A stretch of 64,000 nucleotides of DNA from assembly GCA_913056125.1 (NCBI GenBank), contig CAJXNC010000008.1, forward strand, positions 57,410 through 121,409. Reading direction: 5' to 3'. This document shows, piece by piece, positions 52,886-62,700 of this stretch. Origin of the DNA: an uncultured Altererythrobacter sp. (GTDB lineage Bacteria; Pseudomonadota; Alphaproteobacteria; Sphingomonadales; Sphingomonadaceae). Both the position numbers and the translations under genes were made by a program. The notes below the pieces were generated by a model, which was given only the letters and a program-made list of their open reading frames with translations, had not been told where the DNA came from and made no database searches. The stretch's first letter is position 1, and each line of letters begins with the position of its first letter.

Positions 52886-54253
52886 TTAGTTGGATATGAC
52901 CCCGAAAAGGTCATGCGCGTCGGCATCCTCGACTTCGACGCTAACGAAGTCGCCCGGCTGCAGGTCTGCCGGCACGTTGCGGAGATATACTGCGCCGTCG
53001 ATCTCGGGCGCGTCGGCCTGGCTGCGGCCCGTGGCGCCGACATCGCCATCCTCATCCGGCTCGCCCACCTCGTCGATAATGACGGGAATGGTTGTGCCCA
53101 CCTTGGCTTCGAGCTTGGCGGCGCTGATACGCTCGGTCACTTCCATGATCTTGGCGTATCGCTCTTCCTTGACCTCTTCGGGCACCGGATCGGGCAGGGC
53201 ATTGGCCGCGGCGCCCTCGACCGGCTCGAAGCGGAAGGCGCCCACGCGGTCGAGCTGGGCCTCTTCCAGCCAGTTCAGGAGATATTGGAAGTCCTCTTCG
53301 GTCTCGCCGGGGAAGCCGACCACGAAGCTGGAGCGCACCGCAATCTCAGGGCAGATCTCCCGCCAGGACTTGAGCCTCTCCAGCACCTTGGCCTCGTTTG
53401 CCGGGCGCTTCATCCGCTTGAGGACGGCCGGGCTGGCGTGCTGGAAGGGGATGTCGAGATAGGGCGTCAGCAGCCCCTCCGCCATGAGCGGGATCACCGC
53501 ATCGACATGCGGGTAAGGGTAGACATAGTGTAGCCGGGTCCATGGCTGCTCGCCCTGCGGCGTCTTGAGCTGGCCAAGCTCGCGGGCAAGGTCGGTCATA
53601 TGGGCGCGGACCTCGTGGCCGTGCCACATGCGCGGCTCGTGCTTCGTGTCGACGCCATAAGCCGAAGTGTCCTGGCTGATGACCAGCAACTCCTTGGTGC
53701 CGGCAGCGACGAGCTTTTCCGCCTCGCGCAAAACCGCGTCGATGCGGCGGCTCACCAGCTTCCCGCGAAGCTGCGGGATGATGCAGAAGGCGCAGGAGTG
53801 ATTGCAGCCCTCGGAAATCTTGAGGTAGCTGTAGTGGCGCGGGGTGAGCTTCACGTCCGGCTGCGGGACGAGGTCGATGAAGGGACCCTGCGAGGGCGGG
53901 GCGGCTTCGTGGACGGCCTCGACCACGTCTTCATACTGGTGCGCGCCGGTTACCGCGAGGACCTGCGGGAAGCGGGTGCGGATTACTTCGGCCTCGTCGC
54001 CCATGCAGCCGGTCACGATCACGCGGCCGTTCTCGGCAATGGCCTCGCCGATCGCTTCGAGGCTCTCTTCCTTGGCGGAATCGAGGAAGCCGCACGTATT
54101 GACCAGCACCACGTCCGCCCCGGCATAGTCGGGCGACATGGCATAGCCGTCCGCGCGCAGCCTGGTGAGGATACGTTCGGAATCGACCAGCGCCTTGGGA
54201 CAGCCGAGGCTGACCATGCCGACGCGCTTCTGTTCTTCGATGCGGGTTGCCAT
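52886..54253 (-). CDS. rimO: Ribosomal protein S12 methylthiotransferase RimO
   Basis: 455 residues. N-terminal UPF0004 domain cysteines in [27 protein letters not shown] and [10 protein letters not shown]; radical-SAM motif [19 protein letters not shown]; then the SAM core and a C-terminal TRAM domain ([23 protein letters not shown]). RimO thiomethylates Asp88 of S12. The gene is divergent from the DUF1761 gene. The region after its stop (52711-52885, 175 bases) holds no feature I can support. Confidence 0.96.
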   Translation of the reverse strand: MATRIEEQKRVGMVSLGCPKALVDSERILTRLRADGYAMSPDYAGADVVLVNTCGFLDSAKEESLEAIGEAIAENGRVIVTGCMGDEAEVIRTRFPQVLAVTGAHQYEDVVEAVHEAAPPSQGPFIDLVPQPDVKLTPRHYSYLKISEGCNHSCAFCIIPQLRGKLVSRRIDAVLREAEKLVAAGTKELLVISQDTSAYGVDTKHEPRMWHGHEVRAHMTDLARELGQLKTPQGEQPWTRLHYVYPYPHVDAVIPLMAEGLLTPYLDIPFQHASPAVLKRMKRPANEAKVLERLKSWREICPEIAVRSSFVVGFPGETEEDFQYLLNWLEEAQLDRVGAFRFEPVEGAAANALPDPVPEEVKEERYAKIMEVTERISAAKLEAKVGTTIPVIIDEVGEPDEDGDVGATGRSQADAPEIDGAVYLRNVPADLQPGDFVSVEVEDADAHDLFGVISN

Positions 54254-54324
54254 TATGCGCGCGCCACTACACGCGAGAGAGCCTTTGCGCTAGTCTTGGC
54301 GCGGGACGTGAAAGGGAGAGAGTC

Positions 54325-54723
54325 ATGGGTCCGGTAAACTGGCTTGCAGTATTGCTCGGTGCGGTGGCGTTCTTCGCCACTGGCGCGGTCTGGTATTCCT
54401 TCCTGTTCGGCAAGGCCTGGCAGCGCGAAGCAGGCATGACCGAGGAGAAGATGGCAGGAGCCAACATGCCGATGATCTTCGGCCTGTGCTTCCTGCTCGA
54501 ACTGGTGGTGGCGTGGATGCTCGGCCATTTGATCGCACGGACCAGTCCGCAGCCGCATGTGATCATGATGTTCGCGCTCGGCTTCGGCGCTTTCCTCATG
54601 GCTCCGGCCGTGGGCATCAATTATCTCTACCAGCGCAAATCGCTGAAGCTGTTCCTGATCGATGCCGGGCACTTCGTGGTCGGCATGGCGGCGATGGGCG
54701 GCGTCTTCGTCGCAATGAATTAG
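54325..54723 (+). CDS. DUF1761 membrane protein
   Basis: 132 residues from ATG 54325 (GGGAGAGAG upstream). Four hydrophobic segments (LAVLLGAVAFFATGAVWYSFLFG; MIFGLCFLLELVVAWMLGHLI; MMFALGFGAFLMAPAVGINYLY; FVVGMAAMGGVFVAM) in the DUF1761 pattern, with the WYS motif near the N-terminus. Function unknown. Its stop codon overlaps the stop codon of the convergent ion channel gene by 3 bases. Confidence 0.88.
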   Translation: MGPVNWLAVLLGAVAFFATGAVWYSFLFGKAWQREAGMTEEKMAGANMPMIFGLCFLLELVVAWMLGHLIARTSPQPHVIMMFALGFGAFLMAPAVGINYLYQRKSLKLFLIDAGHFVVGMAAMGGVFVAMN

Positions 54724-55796
54724 GCGGCGGTTTCGTCTTCGCCGGTGGGCATGTCGGTCGGACGAATCTCGACCACGATATCGCCTGCCTGCAGGGTACC
54801 GGCTTCATCCTCCCAGAAACCCCTGGCGCCGCCATTGCGATAGATGCGCAGGCCCTTGCCGCCCGTCACCAGTTCATTGAGCGACTTGCCGATTTCCTCG
54901 GGCCTGACGGGGCGTTCGACCAGCTGGACGCGTCCGGTGACCGAAGCAAGGTCGGCCAGGTAATCGGAGATGTGCGCACCCTGGGCACTGCCGGCGAGCA
55001 GCAGCCCGGTAAAGCGCACCGGGTTGATAACATTGTCCGCACCGGCCTGGTGGGCGAGGATCTCGTTATCCGCTGCCCGCACCACCACGCTGATCGGGAC
55101 ATTGGGGGCGAGGTGTCGCACGGTCAGCACGATCAGGATCGAAGCATCGTCGCGACCGGCGGAAACGAGAACGGTTTGCGCTTCGGCAATGCGGACCGCC
55201 ATCAGGCTTTCGTCGCGCGAGGCATCTGCCTCGATTACGTTGCAGCCCAGTTCCTCGGCCTGTTCGAGCCTGTGCTCATTGGTGTCCATGACCACGATAT
55301 TGCGCGGATCGGTTCCGCGCTCGATCAGCTCATGCACGGCTTCGGAGCCCGAGACACCGAAACCGAGCACCACGACGTGGTCGGACAGCTGGTCCTGGAT
55401 GCGGGCCATGCGAAACTTCTCCCAGCTTCTCTTGATGATGAAATTATAGGCGGTGCCGACGAAAATGAAGAGGACGGCAAAGCGTACCGGCGTCACGATC
55501 AGGGCTTCGACCAATCGTGCGCGTTCGCTGATCGGGGCGATGTCGCCAAAGCCCGTGGTCGTGATCGAGATCATGGTGAAATAGACCACGTCCATGAAGC
55601 TGACATAGCCGTCGTGATTGTCGATCAACCCGTCGCGATCCCAATAATGGATCATGACGACGAGCATGATCAGCGCCAGCGCAGCGCCCAGGCGGATTCC
55701 GAGATCGCCCCAGACCGGCACTTTCACCGCGCGGCGAAGCGGCGTGAAACGCTTGGAGCGCACGCGCTTGCGCAAGGATTCGGGGCGCCCAGCCAC
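54720..55796 (-). CDS. Voltage-gated-type potassium channel with TrkA-N domain
   Basis: 358 residues from the GTG at 55796, which shares a base with the surE stop (TAGTG). Two membrane segments (LGIRLGAALALIMLVVMIHYW and the segment after the filter) flank the pore helix and selectivity filter TTTGFGD, a K+ channel signature with F replacing the usual Y/V. A C-terminal RCK/TrkA-N domain (VVVLGFGVSGSEAVHELI, MDTNEHRLEQ) and TrkA-C-like end follow. It would gate on ligand binding to the RCK domain. Translationally coupled to surE. Confidence 0.9.
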   Translation of the reverse strand: MAGRPESLRKRVRSKRFTPLRRAVKVPVWGDLGIRLGAALALIMLVVMIHYWDRDGLIDNHDGYVSFMDVVYFTMISITTTGFGDIAPISERARLVEALIVTPVRFAVLFIFVGTAYNFIIKRSWEKFRMARIQDQLSDHVVVLGFGVSGSEAVHELIERGTDPRNIVVMDTNEHRLEQAEELGCNVIEADASRDESLMAVRIAEAQTVLVSAGRDDASILIVLTVRHLAPNVPISVVVRAADNEILAHQAGADNVINPVRFTGLLLAGSAQGAHISDYLADLASVTGRVQLVERPVRPEEIGKSLNELVTGGKGLRIYRNGGARGFWEDEAGTLQAGDIVVEIRPTDMPTGEDETAA

Positions 55797-56551
55797 TACG
55801 AAGCGAAACCTTCTGCCAGCGCACCGATAGCGGCGTGATTGGTCAGGTCGAGCTGCAACGGCGTGACCGCAACATAACCATCTGCCACGGCTTCCAGGTC
55901 GGTCCCGTGATCGAGCGTGTGCTCCATCTCTTCCAGCCCGAACCAATAGTACTTACGCCCGCGTGGATCGGTGCCTTCGACCAGGCTGCCGCGCTTGTAA
56001 TCGTGGAAGCCCTGCCGCACCACGCGGATGCCCTTGACCGCATCGCTGGCAAGGTCGGGGAAGTTGACATTGATAAGCGTGCGCCTGGCCATGGGCGTAT
56101 CGATCAGCGGGCGCAGGACCTTCTCCGCCCAGCCTTGCGCCGCGCCGAAACTCGCGCCCCGCTCACGCATGGCCTGCGACAATGCGATGGCCGGAATGCC
56201 CGCCAGCGCTGCTTCCATCGCTGCCGAGATGGTACCCGAATAGGTGATGTCGTCGGCCAGGTTCTCGCCCGCATTGATGCCCGAAATAACAAGGTCCGGA
56301 CGCTTGTCGGCAAACAGCTTGCGCAGCGCCAAATTGACCGCATCGGTCGGCGTGCCGGTGACGGCAAAACGCTGGTGACCATGCTCGCGCAGCCGCACGG
56401 GCTGGTGCAGCGTCAGCGAGTGCCCGGCACCCGATTGCTCCTCCGCCGGTGCACAGACCCACACATCGTCCGAAAGCCGCGCCGCAATCGCCTCGAGCAC
56501 TTCGAGGCCGGGTGCATGTATGCCATCGTCATTGGTGAGCAGGATGCGCAT
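55796..56551 (-). CDS. surE: 5'-nucleotidase SurE
   Basis: 251 residues. [19 protein letters not shown] carries the metal-binding Asp-Asp; ISGINAGENLADDITYSGTISAAMEAALAGIPAIALSQ and FPDL complete the SurE signature. Survival protein acting on nucleoside monophosphates. It overlaps the serS stop in TGATG and is followed by the ion channel with a shared base, so serS-surE-channel is one transcription unit. Confidence 0.96.
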   Translation of the reverse strand: MRILLTNDDGIHAPGLEVLEAIAARLSDDVWVCAPAEEQSGAGHSLTLHQPVRLREHGHQRFAVTGTPTDAVNLALRKLFADKRPDLVISGINAGENLADDITYSGTISAAMEAALAGIPAIALSQAMRERGASFGAAQGWAEKVLRPLIDTPMARRTLINVNFPDLASDAVKGIRVVRQGFHDYKRGSLVEGTDPRGRKYYWFGLEEMEHTLDHGTDLEAVADGYVAVTPLQLDLTNHAAIGALAEGFAS

Positions 56552-57831
56552 CAGCTGCCCGGGACCAGCCTCTCCAGCCCGCCCATATAGGGGATAAGCA
56601 CTTCGGGGACTTCAACCGAGCCATCTTCCTGCTGGTAGTTCTCCAGCACGGCGACGAGCGTGCGCCCGACGGCAAGGCCCGAGCCGTTGAGCGTGTGCAC
56701 GAAGTCGGTCTTCTTGCCTTCTTCGGGCCGGTAGCGGGCATTCATGCGCCGCGCCTGAAAATCGCCGCACCAGCTGACGGAGCTGATTTCGCGATAGGCA
56801 TCTTGCCCCGGAAGCCAAACTTCGAGGTCGAAGGTCTTGCGCGCGCCGAAGCCCATATCGCCCGTGCACAACAGCACTTTGCGATAGGGCAGCTTGAGCG
56901 CCTCGAGAATGCTTTCAGCAGAGGCGATCATGTGCTCATGCTCTGCATGGGCATCCTCGGGGCGGCAAATCGTCACCAATTCGCATTTCTCGAACTGGTG
57001 CTGGCGGATGAAGCCGCGCGTATCCTTGCCTGCCGCGCCCGCCTCGCTGCGGAAGCAGGGGGTCAGGGCGGTGAGCCGGATCGGGGTGGAAAGATCGTCG
57101 ATGATCTCGCCCATGACAGAGCTGGTCAGACTGACTTCTGCGGTGGGAATGAGCCAATAGCCATTGGTCGTGCAAAAGCTGTCCTCGGCAAACTTTGGCA
57201 GCTTGTCCGTGCCGTACATCGCCTCGTCCTTGACCAGCACGGGCGGGGCGCATTCGCTATAGCCATTCTGTGTGGTCTGATGATCGAGCATGAACTGGCC
57301 CAGTGCGCGATGCAGCCGCGCCATCTGCCCACGCAGGAAGGTGAAGCGCGCGCCGGACATCTTGGCGCCGGTCTCGAAATCCATGCCGAGGGCAGGGCCC
57401 ATATCGGCATGTTCCTGCGGTGTGAAATGCATGGTGTGAGGGGTCAGCCAGCGGCTGACCTCGACATTGTCATTCTCGTCCGCCCCCTCGGGAACACCCT
57501 CGGCCGGCAAGTTGGGAATGGTTGCGAGCATGCCGTCGAGCTTGGTGGCAACCTCGCGCTCCTCTTCCTCCAGCACAGGCATGGTTTGCTTCAACTCGGC
57601 CACTTCGGCCTTGAGCGCCTCGGCGGTTTCCGTGTCGCCCTGGCCCATCGCCTTGCCGATCGCCTTGGATGCCTCGTTACGGCGGCTCTGCGCTTCCTGC
57701 AGGCGCGTAGAAAGCGCGCGGCGCTGCTGGTCTAGACCGAGCAGGGTTCCGGACATGGGTTCGAGCCCGCGCAGCGCCAGTCCGGCGTCGAAGGCCTCGG
57801 GATTTTCGCGAATGAAGCGTAGGTCGTGCAT
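56551..57831 (-). CDS. serS: Seryl-tRNA synthetase
   Basis: 426 residues of a class II aaRS. An N-terminal antiparallel coiled-coil arm ([19 protein letters not shown]...[16 protein letters not shown]) and the catalytic motifs: motif 2 [23 protein letters not shown] and motif 3 [15 protein letters not shown]. Serine site residues are in PTAEVSLTS. First gene of serS-surE-channel on the minus strand. Confidence 0.97.
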   Translation of the reverse strand: MHDLRFIRENPEAFDAGLALRGLEPMSGTLLGLDQQRRALSTRLQEAQSRRNEASKAIGKAMGQGDTETAEALKAEVAELKQTMPVLEEEEREVATKLDGMLATIPNLPAEGVPEGADENDNVEVSRWLTPHTMHFTPQEHADMGPALGMDFETGAKMSGARFTFLRGQMARLHRALGQFMLDHQTTQNGYSECAPPVLVKDEAMYGTDKLPKFAEDSFCTTNGYWLIPTAEVSLTSSVMGEIIDDLSTPIRLTALTPCFRSEAGAAGKDTRGFIRQHQFEKCELVTICRPEDAHAEHEHMIASAESILEALKLPYRKVLLCTGDMGFGARKTFDLEVWLPGQDAYREISSVSWCGDFQARRMNARYRPEEGKKTDFVHTLNGSGLAVGRTLVAVLENYQQEDGSVEVPEVLIPYMGGLERLVPGS

Positions 57832-57842
57832 GGGCGCGGGCT

Positions 57843-59249
57843 ATGCCCCCGTGCCATGGGCATTGTCCAGTGGAGAGAAGGCGCGATGCGCAGGGAACCG
57901 CCTTGAATGGCGGGCGTAATCCTTCCTATGCTGCATGGCAGAAGGCGCGGATTAAAGCGGGGGCATTACCAAAGTTGAGCAAGGGCAACATCCAACCGCC
58001 GCGCCGCACGCTGGTGGCTGGTGCCATCAACCGCGCCATCGGCCTTGCCCACGAGCTTGGTCTGAAGAAGCGGCCAGTGCTCGAGAAGCCAGCGCTGATG
58101 GAGCGAGCCAGCGCAGCCACCGGTCTCGACGATTTTGGCGATTCCTGGTTCGAGCGACCCTTCGACAATTTGCTGGAAGCGATCCATGGTGAGGCGCGGC
58201 TCAATCCAGGCGGCGAATTCATGGCCGCGCTGCAATTTCAGAAGGTCCTGTGCGACAGGCTGTGGGCGCAGCAATGGTTCGACAATCATCCGGAAATCCT
58301 CACCCGGCCCCTGCCGCGGCCGGTGATCGTGGTCGGCCCCATGCGTTCGGGCACGACGCGCCTGCATCGCCTGCTGTCTTCCGACCGACGTTTCACGCAT
58401 TTGCGGCAGTTCGAAACCATCGGGCCGGTGCCGTGGCCCGGCTTCGAACATGGCGGGAAAGACCCGCGCATCGCCCAGGCCAAGCGGGTGCGGATGGCCG
58501 CGAACCTTGCCAATCCGCGTACGCTGGCGATCCATCCCACGGGACCGCTGCAGCCCGAAGAGGAGCTCGGCCTGCTGTGCAATTCCATGTGGAGCATGAA
58601 GCACGAGGCGCAGTGGCACGTGCCCTCTTACGGTCGCTGGAGTGAGCAGCAGGATGCAAGGCCTGCCTATGAGCAGATGGCGCGGCTGTTGAAACTTGTC
58701 GGCTGGGCGCAGCAAAGCTCTTCTCTACGACCATGGATCCTCAAGACGCCGCAGCATATGATGGATCTGCCGACCTTGCTCGAAATGTTCCCCGACGCAC
58801 GTTTGGTCTTCACCCATCGCGATCCCATGGCGGTGGTGGGCAGCGCCGCCTCGCTCGCCTGGAACCAGATGATCCTCTTTTCCGACCATGCCGATCCGCA
58901 GCACGTGGGCGAGGAATGGCTGCGCAAGACCCGCCTGATGATCGACCGGATGCGTGCAGTGCGCGACGACATTCCCTCCGAACGGATGATCGACGTCCAT
59001 TTCGACGAGATGGAGCGCGACTGGCGCGGCGCGATGGAGCGGGTCTACAACTTCCTCGGCCTCGATATCGGTCCGGCCCTGCCCGCGCTCGAAGCCTACC
59101 AGCAGAGCACCGCCCAAGGCAAAAGGCGGCGCCACGAATACAGCCTCGAGGAATTCGGGCTGTCAGAGGGCCGCGTTGCAGAGGAACTCGGCGATTATGT
59201 CAGGACATACGGCATTGCGCGCGACCAGGCCGCGCGCCTTGTCGGCTGA
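57843..59249 (+). CDS. Sulfotransferase family protein
   Basis: Up to 468 residues. 5'-PAPS-binding loop PMRSGTTRLHRLLSSD (P-loop-like PSB), the 3'-phosphate-binding region FTHRDPMAVVGSAASLAWN, and WILKTPQHMMDLPTLLEMFP, as in alphaproteobacterial sulfotransferases. The first about 40 residues (many Arg/Cys/His) do not look like a family start; alternatives are the TTG at 57903 or 57975. It transfers sulfate to an unknown acceptor. Divergent from serS, 11 bases between their starts as drawn. Confidence 0.85.
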   Translation: MPPCHGHCPVERRRDAQGTALNGGRNPSYAAWQKARIKAGALPKLSKGNIQPPRRTLVAGAINRAIGLAHELGLKKRPVLEKPALMERASAATGLDDFGDSWFERPFDNLLEAIHGEARLNPGGEFMAALQFQKVLCDRLWAQQWFDNHPEILTRPLPRPVIVVGPMRSGTTRLHRLLSSDRRFTHLRQFETIGPVPWPGFEHGGKDPRIAQAKRVRMAANLANPRTLAIHPTGPLQPEEELGLLCNSMWSMKHEAQWHVPSYGRWSEQQDARPAYEQMARLLKLVGWAQQSSSLRPWILKTPQHMMDLPTLLEMFPDARLVFTHRDPMAVVGSAASLAWNQMILFSDHADPQHVGEEWLRKTRLMIDRMRAVRDDIPSERMIDVHFDEMERDWRGAMERVYNFLGLDIGPALPALEAYQQSTAQGKRRRHEYSLEEFGLSEGRVAEELGDYVRTYGIARDQAARLVG

Positions 59250-59252
59250 GCA

Positions 59253-59441
59253 CTACTTGCTGCAGGTATTCACCCCGATCAGCGAATAGGCCGGGCAAGT
59301 CCGTGCAAGGCCGGTAATCAACGGGATCAGGCCAAGCCAGCCCCAAGCCGTCTGCGGGCCCACGAATACCAGCGCGATCAGGACGATCCCGACAACGATG
59401 CGGATCACACGATCCACTGTGCCGACATTGGTTGCGAACAT
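59253..59441 (-). CDS. DUF2892 small membrane protein (YgaP-like)
   Basis: 62 residues from ATG 59441 with GGAGAC upstream. Two hydrophobic helices (VGTVDRVIRIVVGIVLIALVF and WLGLIPLITGLARTCPAYSLIGVNTC) with conserved Cys residues, the DUF2892 pattern. Function unknown. Three bases separate it from the convergent sulfotransferase gene. Confidence 0.88.
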   Translation of the reverse strand: MFATNVGTVDRVIRIVVGIVLIALVFVGPQTAWGWLGLIPLITGLARTCPAYSLIGVNTCSK

Positions 59442-59625
59442 GATTTGTCTCCTTCTCCAGCTTCCCTGCACTCCAGAAGGCCATGCGCCATTGACGTTGG
59501 TCAAGTCATTTCCGGGCGGCATCGCTGGTGAAATTTTCAGGACATCGCATGTGCGCTTCGGTTGATCTTATCACGCCAACCAATCCGGAACGCGGACTGG
59601 ACAGGCCGATCGCGATCTTGAGAAG

Positions 59626-59639
59626 TTGATTGGAATCAA
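59626..59639. promoter_or_regulatory. Inverted repeat TTGATT-GG-AATCAA upstream of autotransporter
   Basis: A perfect 6+2+6 palindrome about 88 bases before the autotransporter ATG, within an otherwise uncharacterised leader. It could be an operator; no regulator can be named. Confidence 0.35.
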
Positions 59640-59726
59640 TCCCCTTGCGTCACATGGGGGGCATAATGATAAAGAAGAGCTTCTAAGTCTGAAACATTTT
59701 CTATCACGTAGGAAGAGGACGGAAAT

Positions 59727-62700
59727 ATGAGAATTCGCGTCAAGGGCACTCTGACGACGGGCGTTTCGCTATTGTCACTGTGCGTTGCCGGCACGGCATT
59801 TGCGCAAGTTGGATCACAGACAGTCGTTCCAGGCGAGGACCTGCCGCCCGATGCGACTCTGGAAGCGGGCGAGACGCTTGAAACAGGTGTCACGACGACG
59901 GGCAGCCCTACTGCCGAATCCTACGTCCTCGACGTTCCGAGCGGCACTTTCACCCAGCACCTGATGGTCGAGGAAGAGGATGACCATGAAATGGTCGTCG
60001 CTCTCGATGTTGTCGAAGACGAAGGGCCTCTGACGCTCAACCTCGTCAATGACGGATCGCTGACGATCCTTGCGGATTCGACCGCAACTTCCGACGAGTT
60101 CCAGGTAATCGCGGAAGCCTATGTCGAAGATGGGGTCAGCCAGATTCTGACCGCACCCGAGGCGGATCTCGAAATCTTCCTTGGCAATAATGGGGACCTG
60201 ACAGTCGGCGCTGCCGCCGATGCAAGCGCTGCTGCCGAAGAAGGTACGGTGGGCGCCATCGCCTCTGCCAATGTTATCGGAGCCCTTCATCAGGAAGCCA
60301 CGGTAGAGGGCGGCGGCAACGGCACGTCGCATGTGACCGGAGAGAATACTGGCAGCCTCGAAGTCTTCGGCGACGCAACCGCTACTGCGGACGGCAACGC
60401 CGATGCCGTTGCAGGTGTACAGGAAGCCCTGTTCATGCGCGCGCAGGCCAATGGCAGTGGAGATGGTGTGGTCCAGACCGACTACACCAATTCGGGCAGC
60501 ATCACCGCTTGGACCAGTGCCATGGCCACCAGCTCCGACCGCAGTGCCTATGCGCAAGCCACGACGGGCGGTGGTGAGCATGGACTCGTGCACATTCGCG
60601 GCGCGGCCAATGGTGTGGGTGAAGACAGCGCCACGGTCAACTTCACCAATGCGAGCGGCGGCACGATCGACGTTTCCGGCACCGCCAGCGCCACGGCGCC
60701 CGGTTTTGCCGAGGCCGCTGCGATCGGCGGCGACGCATTCTCCGAAGACCATGACGACAAGGGCGGCGGTATTGTGCTCAAGGCACAGGCAAGCGGTGCC
60801 GATGACGGCGATACCAGTGTCGCGCTGGTCAATGACGGTTCGATCGCCTTCGACTACACCGCCACTGCAACCTCCACCGGCGTACCCTCTGTCGAAGAAC
60901 CGGCAGAGGAACCAGTAGGCGTTGTCTCGCTGGTCATGCTGGAGCCCGAATTCGGTGCCTCGGCGGTCAGCTCTGCCAATGGTTCGATCCACCAGATCAT
61001 TGAATCTGGCGGCCCGTCCAGCTTCGAAGGCCGTACCGGCGTGGCCAGCCTCAGCAATGCCGGCAGCTTGTCCTTCGGCGCCTCGGCTATCGCGACTTCG
61101 GAAACATACAGCGAAGCCTTTGCCAATATCGGCGGCGCAGTTGTGCAGCAGGGCGAGATCACCGGCGAAGCGACGCTGGCATTCAACAATAGCGGCGATT
61201 TCGCGGTCGACGTCACCTCGCTTGCCGATGGCGAATTCGGCTTTGCCGGCGCCAACGCCCTTGGCGTGACGCAGGAAATGATCGCTCCTGGCGGCGCTTC
61301 GTCAGTATTCGGCAACAATGGCAGCTTCACCATCGATGCCACAGCGACCTCGCATGGAACCGAAGGGGCCGGCGCCCAGTCCGAAGCCATCGGCTTCACT
61401 GTTACGGCTGAACCGCTCGCCGTCGATGCGAGCAATGGAGGCACCTTCTCGGTCACCTCGACGGCCGTTTCCGACGGTTACGCAGATGCCTTTGCCGGCG
61501 GTATCGGCTTCTTTGCCGATATCGACCCGACCTCGCTTCCCGAGGAGGACGAAGATCATGGCGGCGGCGAGGGCAATGGCGGCAATCCCGGCAATGGCGG
61601 AGACCATGAAGAGGAAGAGGAAGATCCGTGGGAAGGCTGGACCAACAGCCTCTCGGGCACGGTCTCCAATACCGGCTCGCTCAATGTCAGTGCCAGCGCC
61701 ACTGGCGGCACGCTCATCGAGGAAGGCGATTTCAGTTCGCGCGCCGAAGCGGTCGGCCTGTATTTCGACTCGGTCTCGAATAACATCACGCTGACCAATT
61801 CGGGCGACATCCTCGTCTCGGCAGCGACCAATGGCGGCCTTTCCGAAGCGGTCGGCATCCTCGTCGAGACTTTCGACGATTCGCCGCTCCTGCCGGGCGA
61901 AGACGATATGATGCACATCCTCAACGATGGCGGCAGCATCACCGCTCGCCAGAGTGTGGATGGCGGCGCAACCTGGCAGCATGGCACCGCGATCGACGTC
62001 CATGAAGCGCCCGTGCCGGTCGGAATCGACTTCACCGGGGCGAGCCATGTCTACGGCGACATCCTGCTCAAGGAAGGCGATGCAATCAGCGTTTCGGGCG
62101 GGACCCTCTCGCTTGACGGCACCATCAATCCCTTCTTCGAAACCGAGGATATCGATCTCGAACTCGCCTCGGCGAGCATCGATGGCCTGATCGCTGCGGC
62201 TGGCCCGGTAGGTCCGCTTGTCGGCAGTCTGTCGGTCGCCAGCGACGGTACGCTGTTCCTGGCGGACGATCCGCATGGAAACGCGTCTTATAGCGGTCCG
62301 GCATCGGTCAATGTCGACGACTTCGCGATCGCGAGCGGCGGTGGGTTGACCCTGCAGCTGCCGAGCGAGACCTTGGCGGCCGATGCGCAGGCCCACTACC
62401 CTTATATCAACGCCAATACGGCGGAGATCGACGGGGCAAACCTGGTCCTGCAGCTGAACACGCCGAACGGCCTGTATGACGACCTCTACCAGTTCAACGA
62501 CATCATCGATGCCGGTGTCCTGACGGGTCAGTTCGGGTCGGTCAGCACCGATACCGGATCGATCTTCCTCGATCCGGCAGTCAGCTATGACGATGCCAAC
62601 AATGTCGACCTGTCGCTGACGAGGGCTGCATTCGGCGACGCACGGTTCAGCCTGAACCCGAACCAGCAATCGGCAGCCGACGGTATTGAGGGTGTCTACT

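Noticed and set aside
57894..57918. GGAAC-N16-CGTA before the sulfotransferase as an EcfG promoter
   Set aside because: The -10 lacks the conserved final T, and the resulting start would fall within the annotated reading frame; too weak to call.
59581..59726. A TTG..TAATGA promoter for the autotransporter
   Set aside because: No -35/-10 pair with acceptable spacing could be defined.
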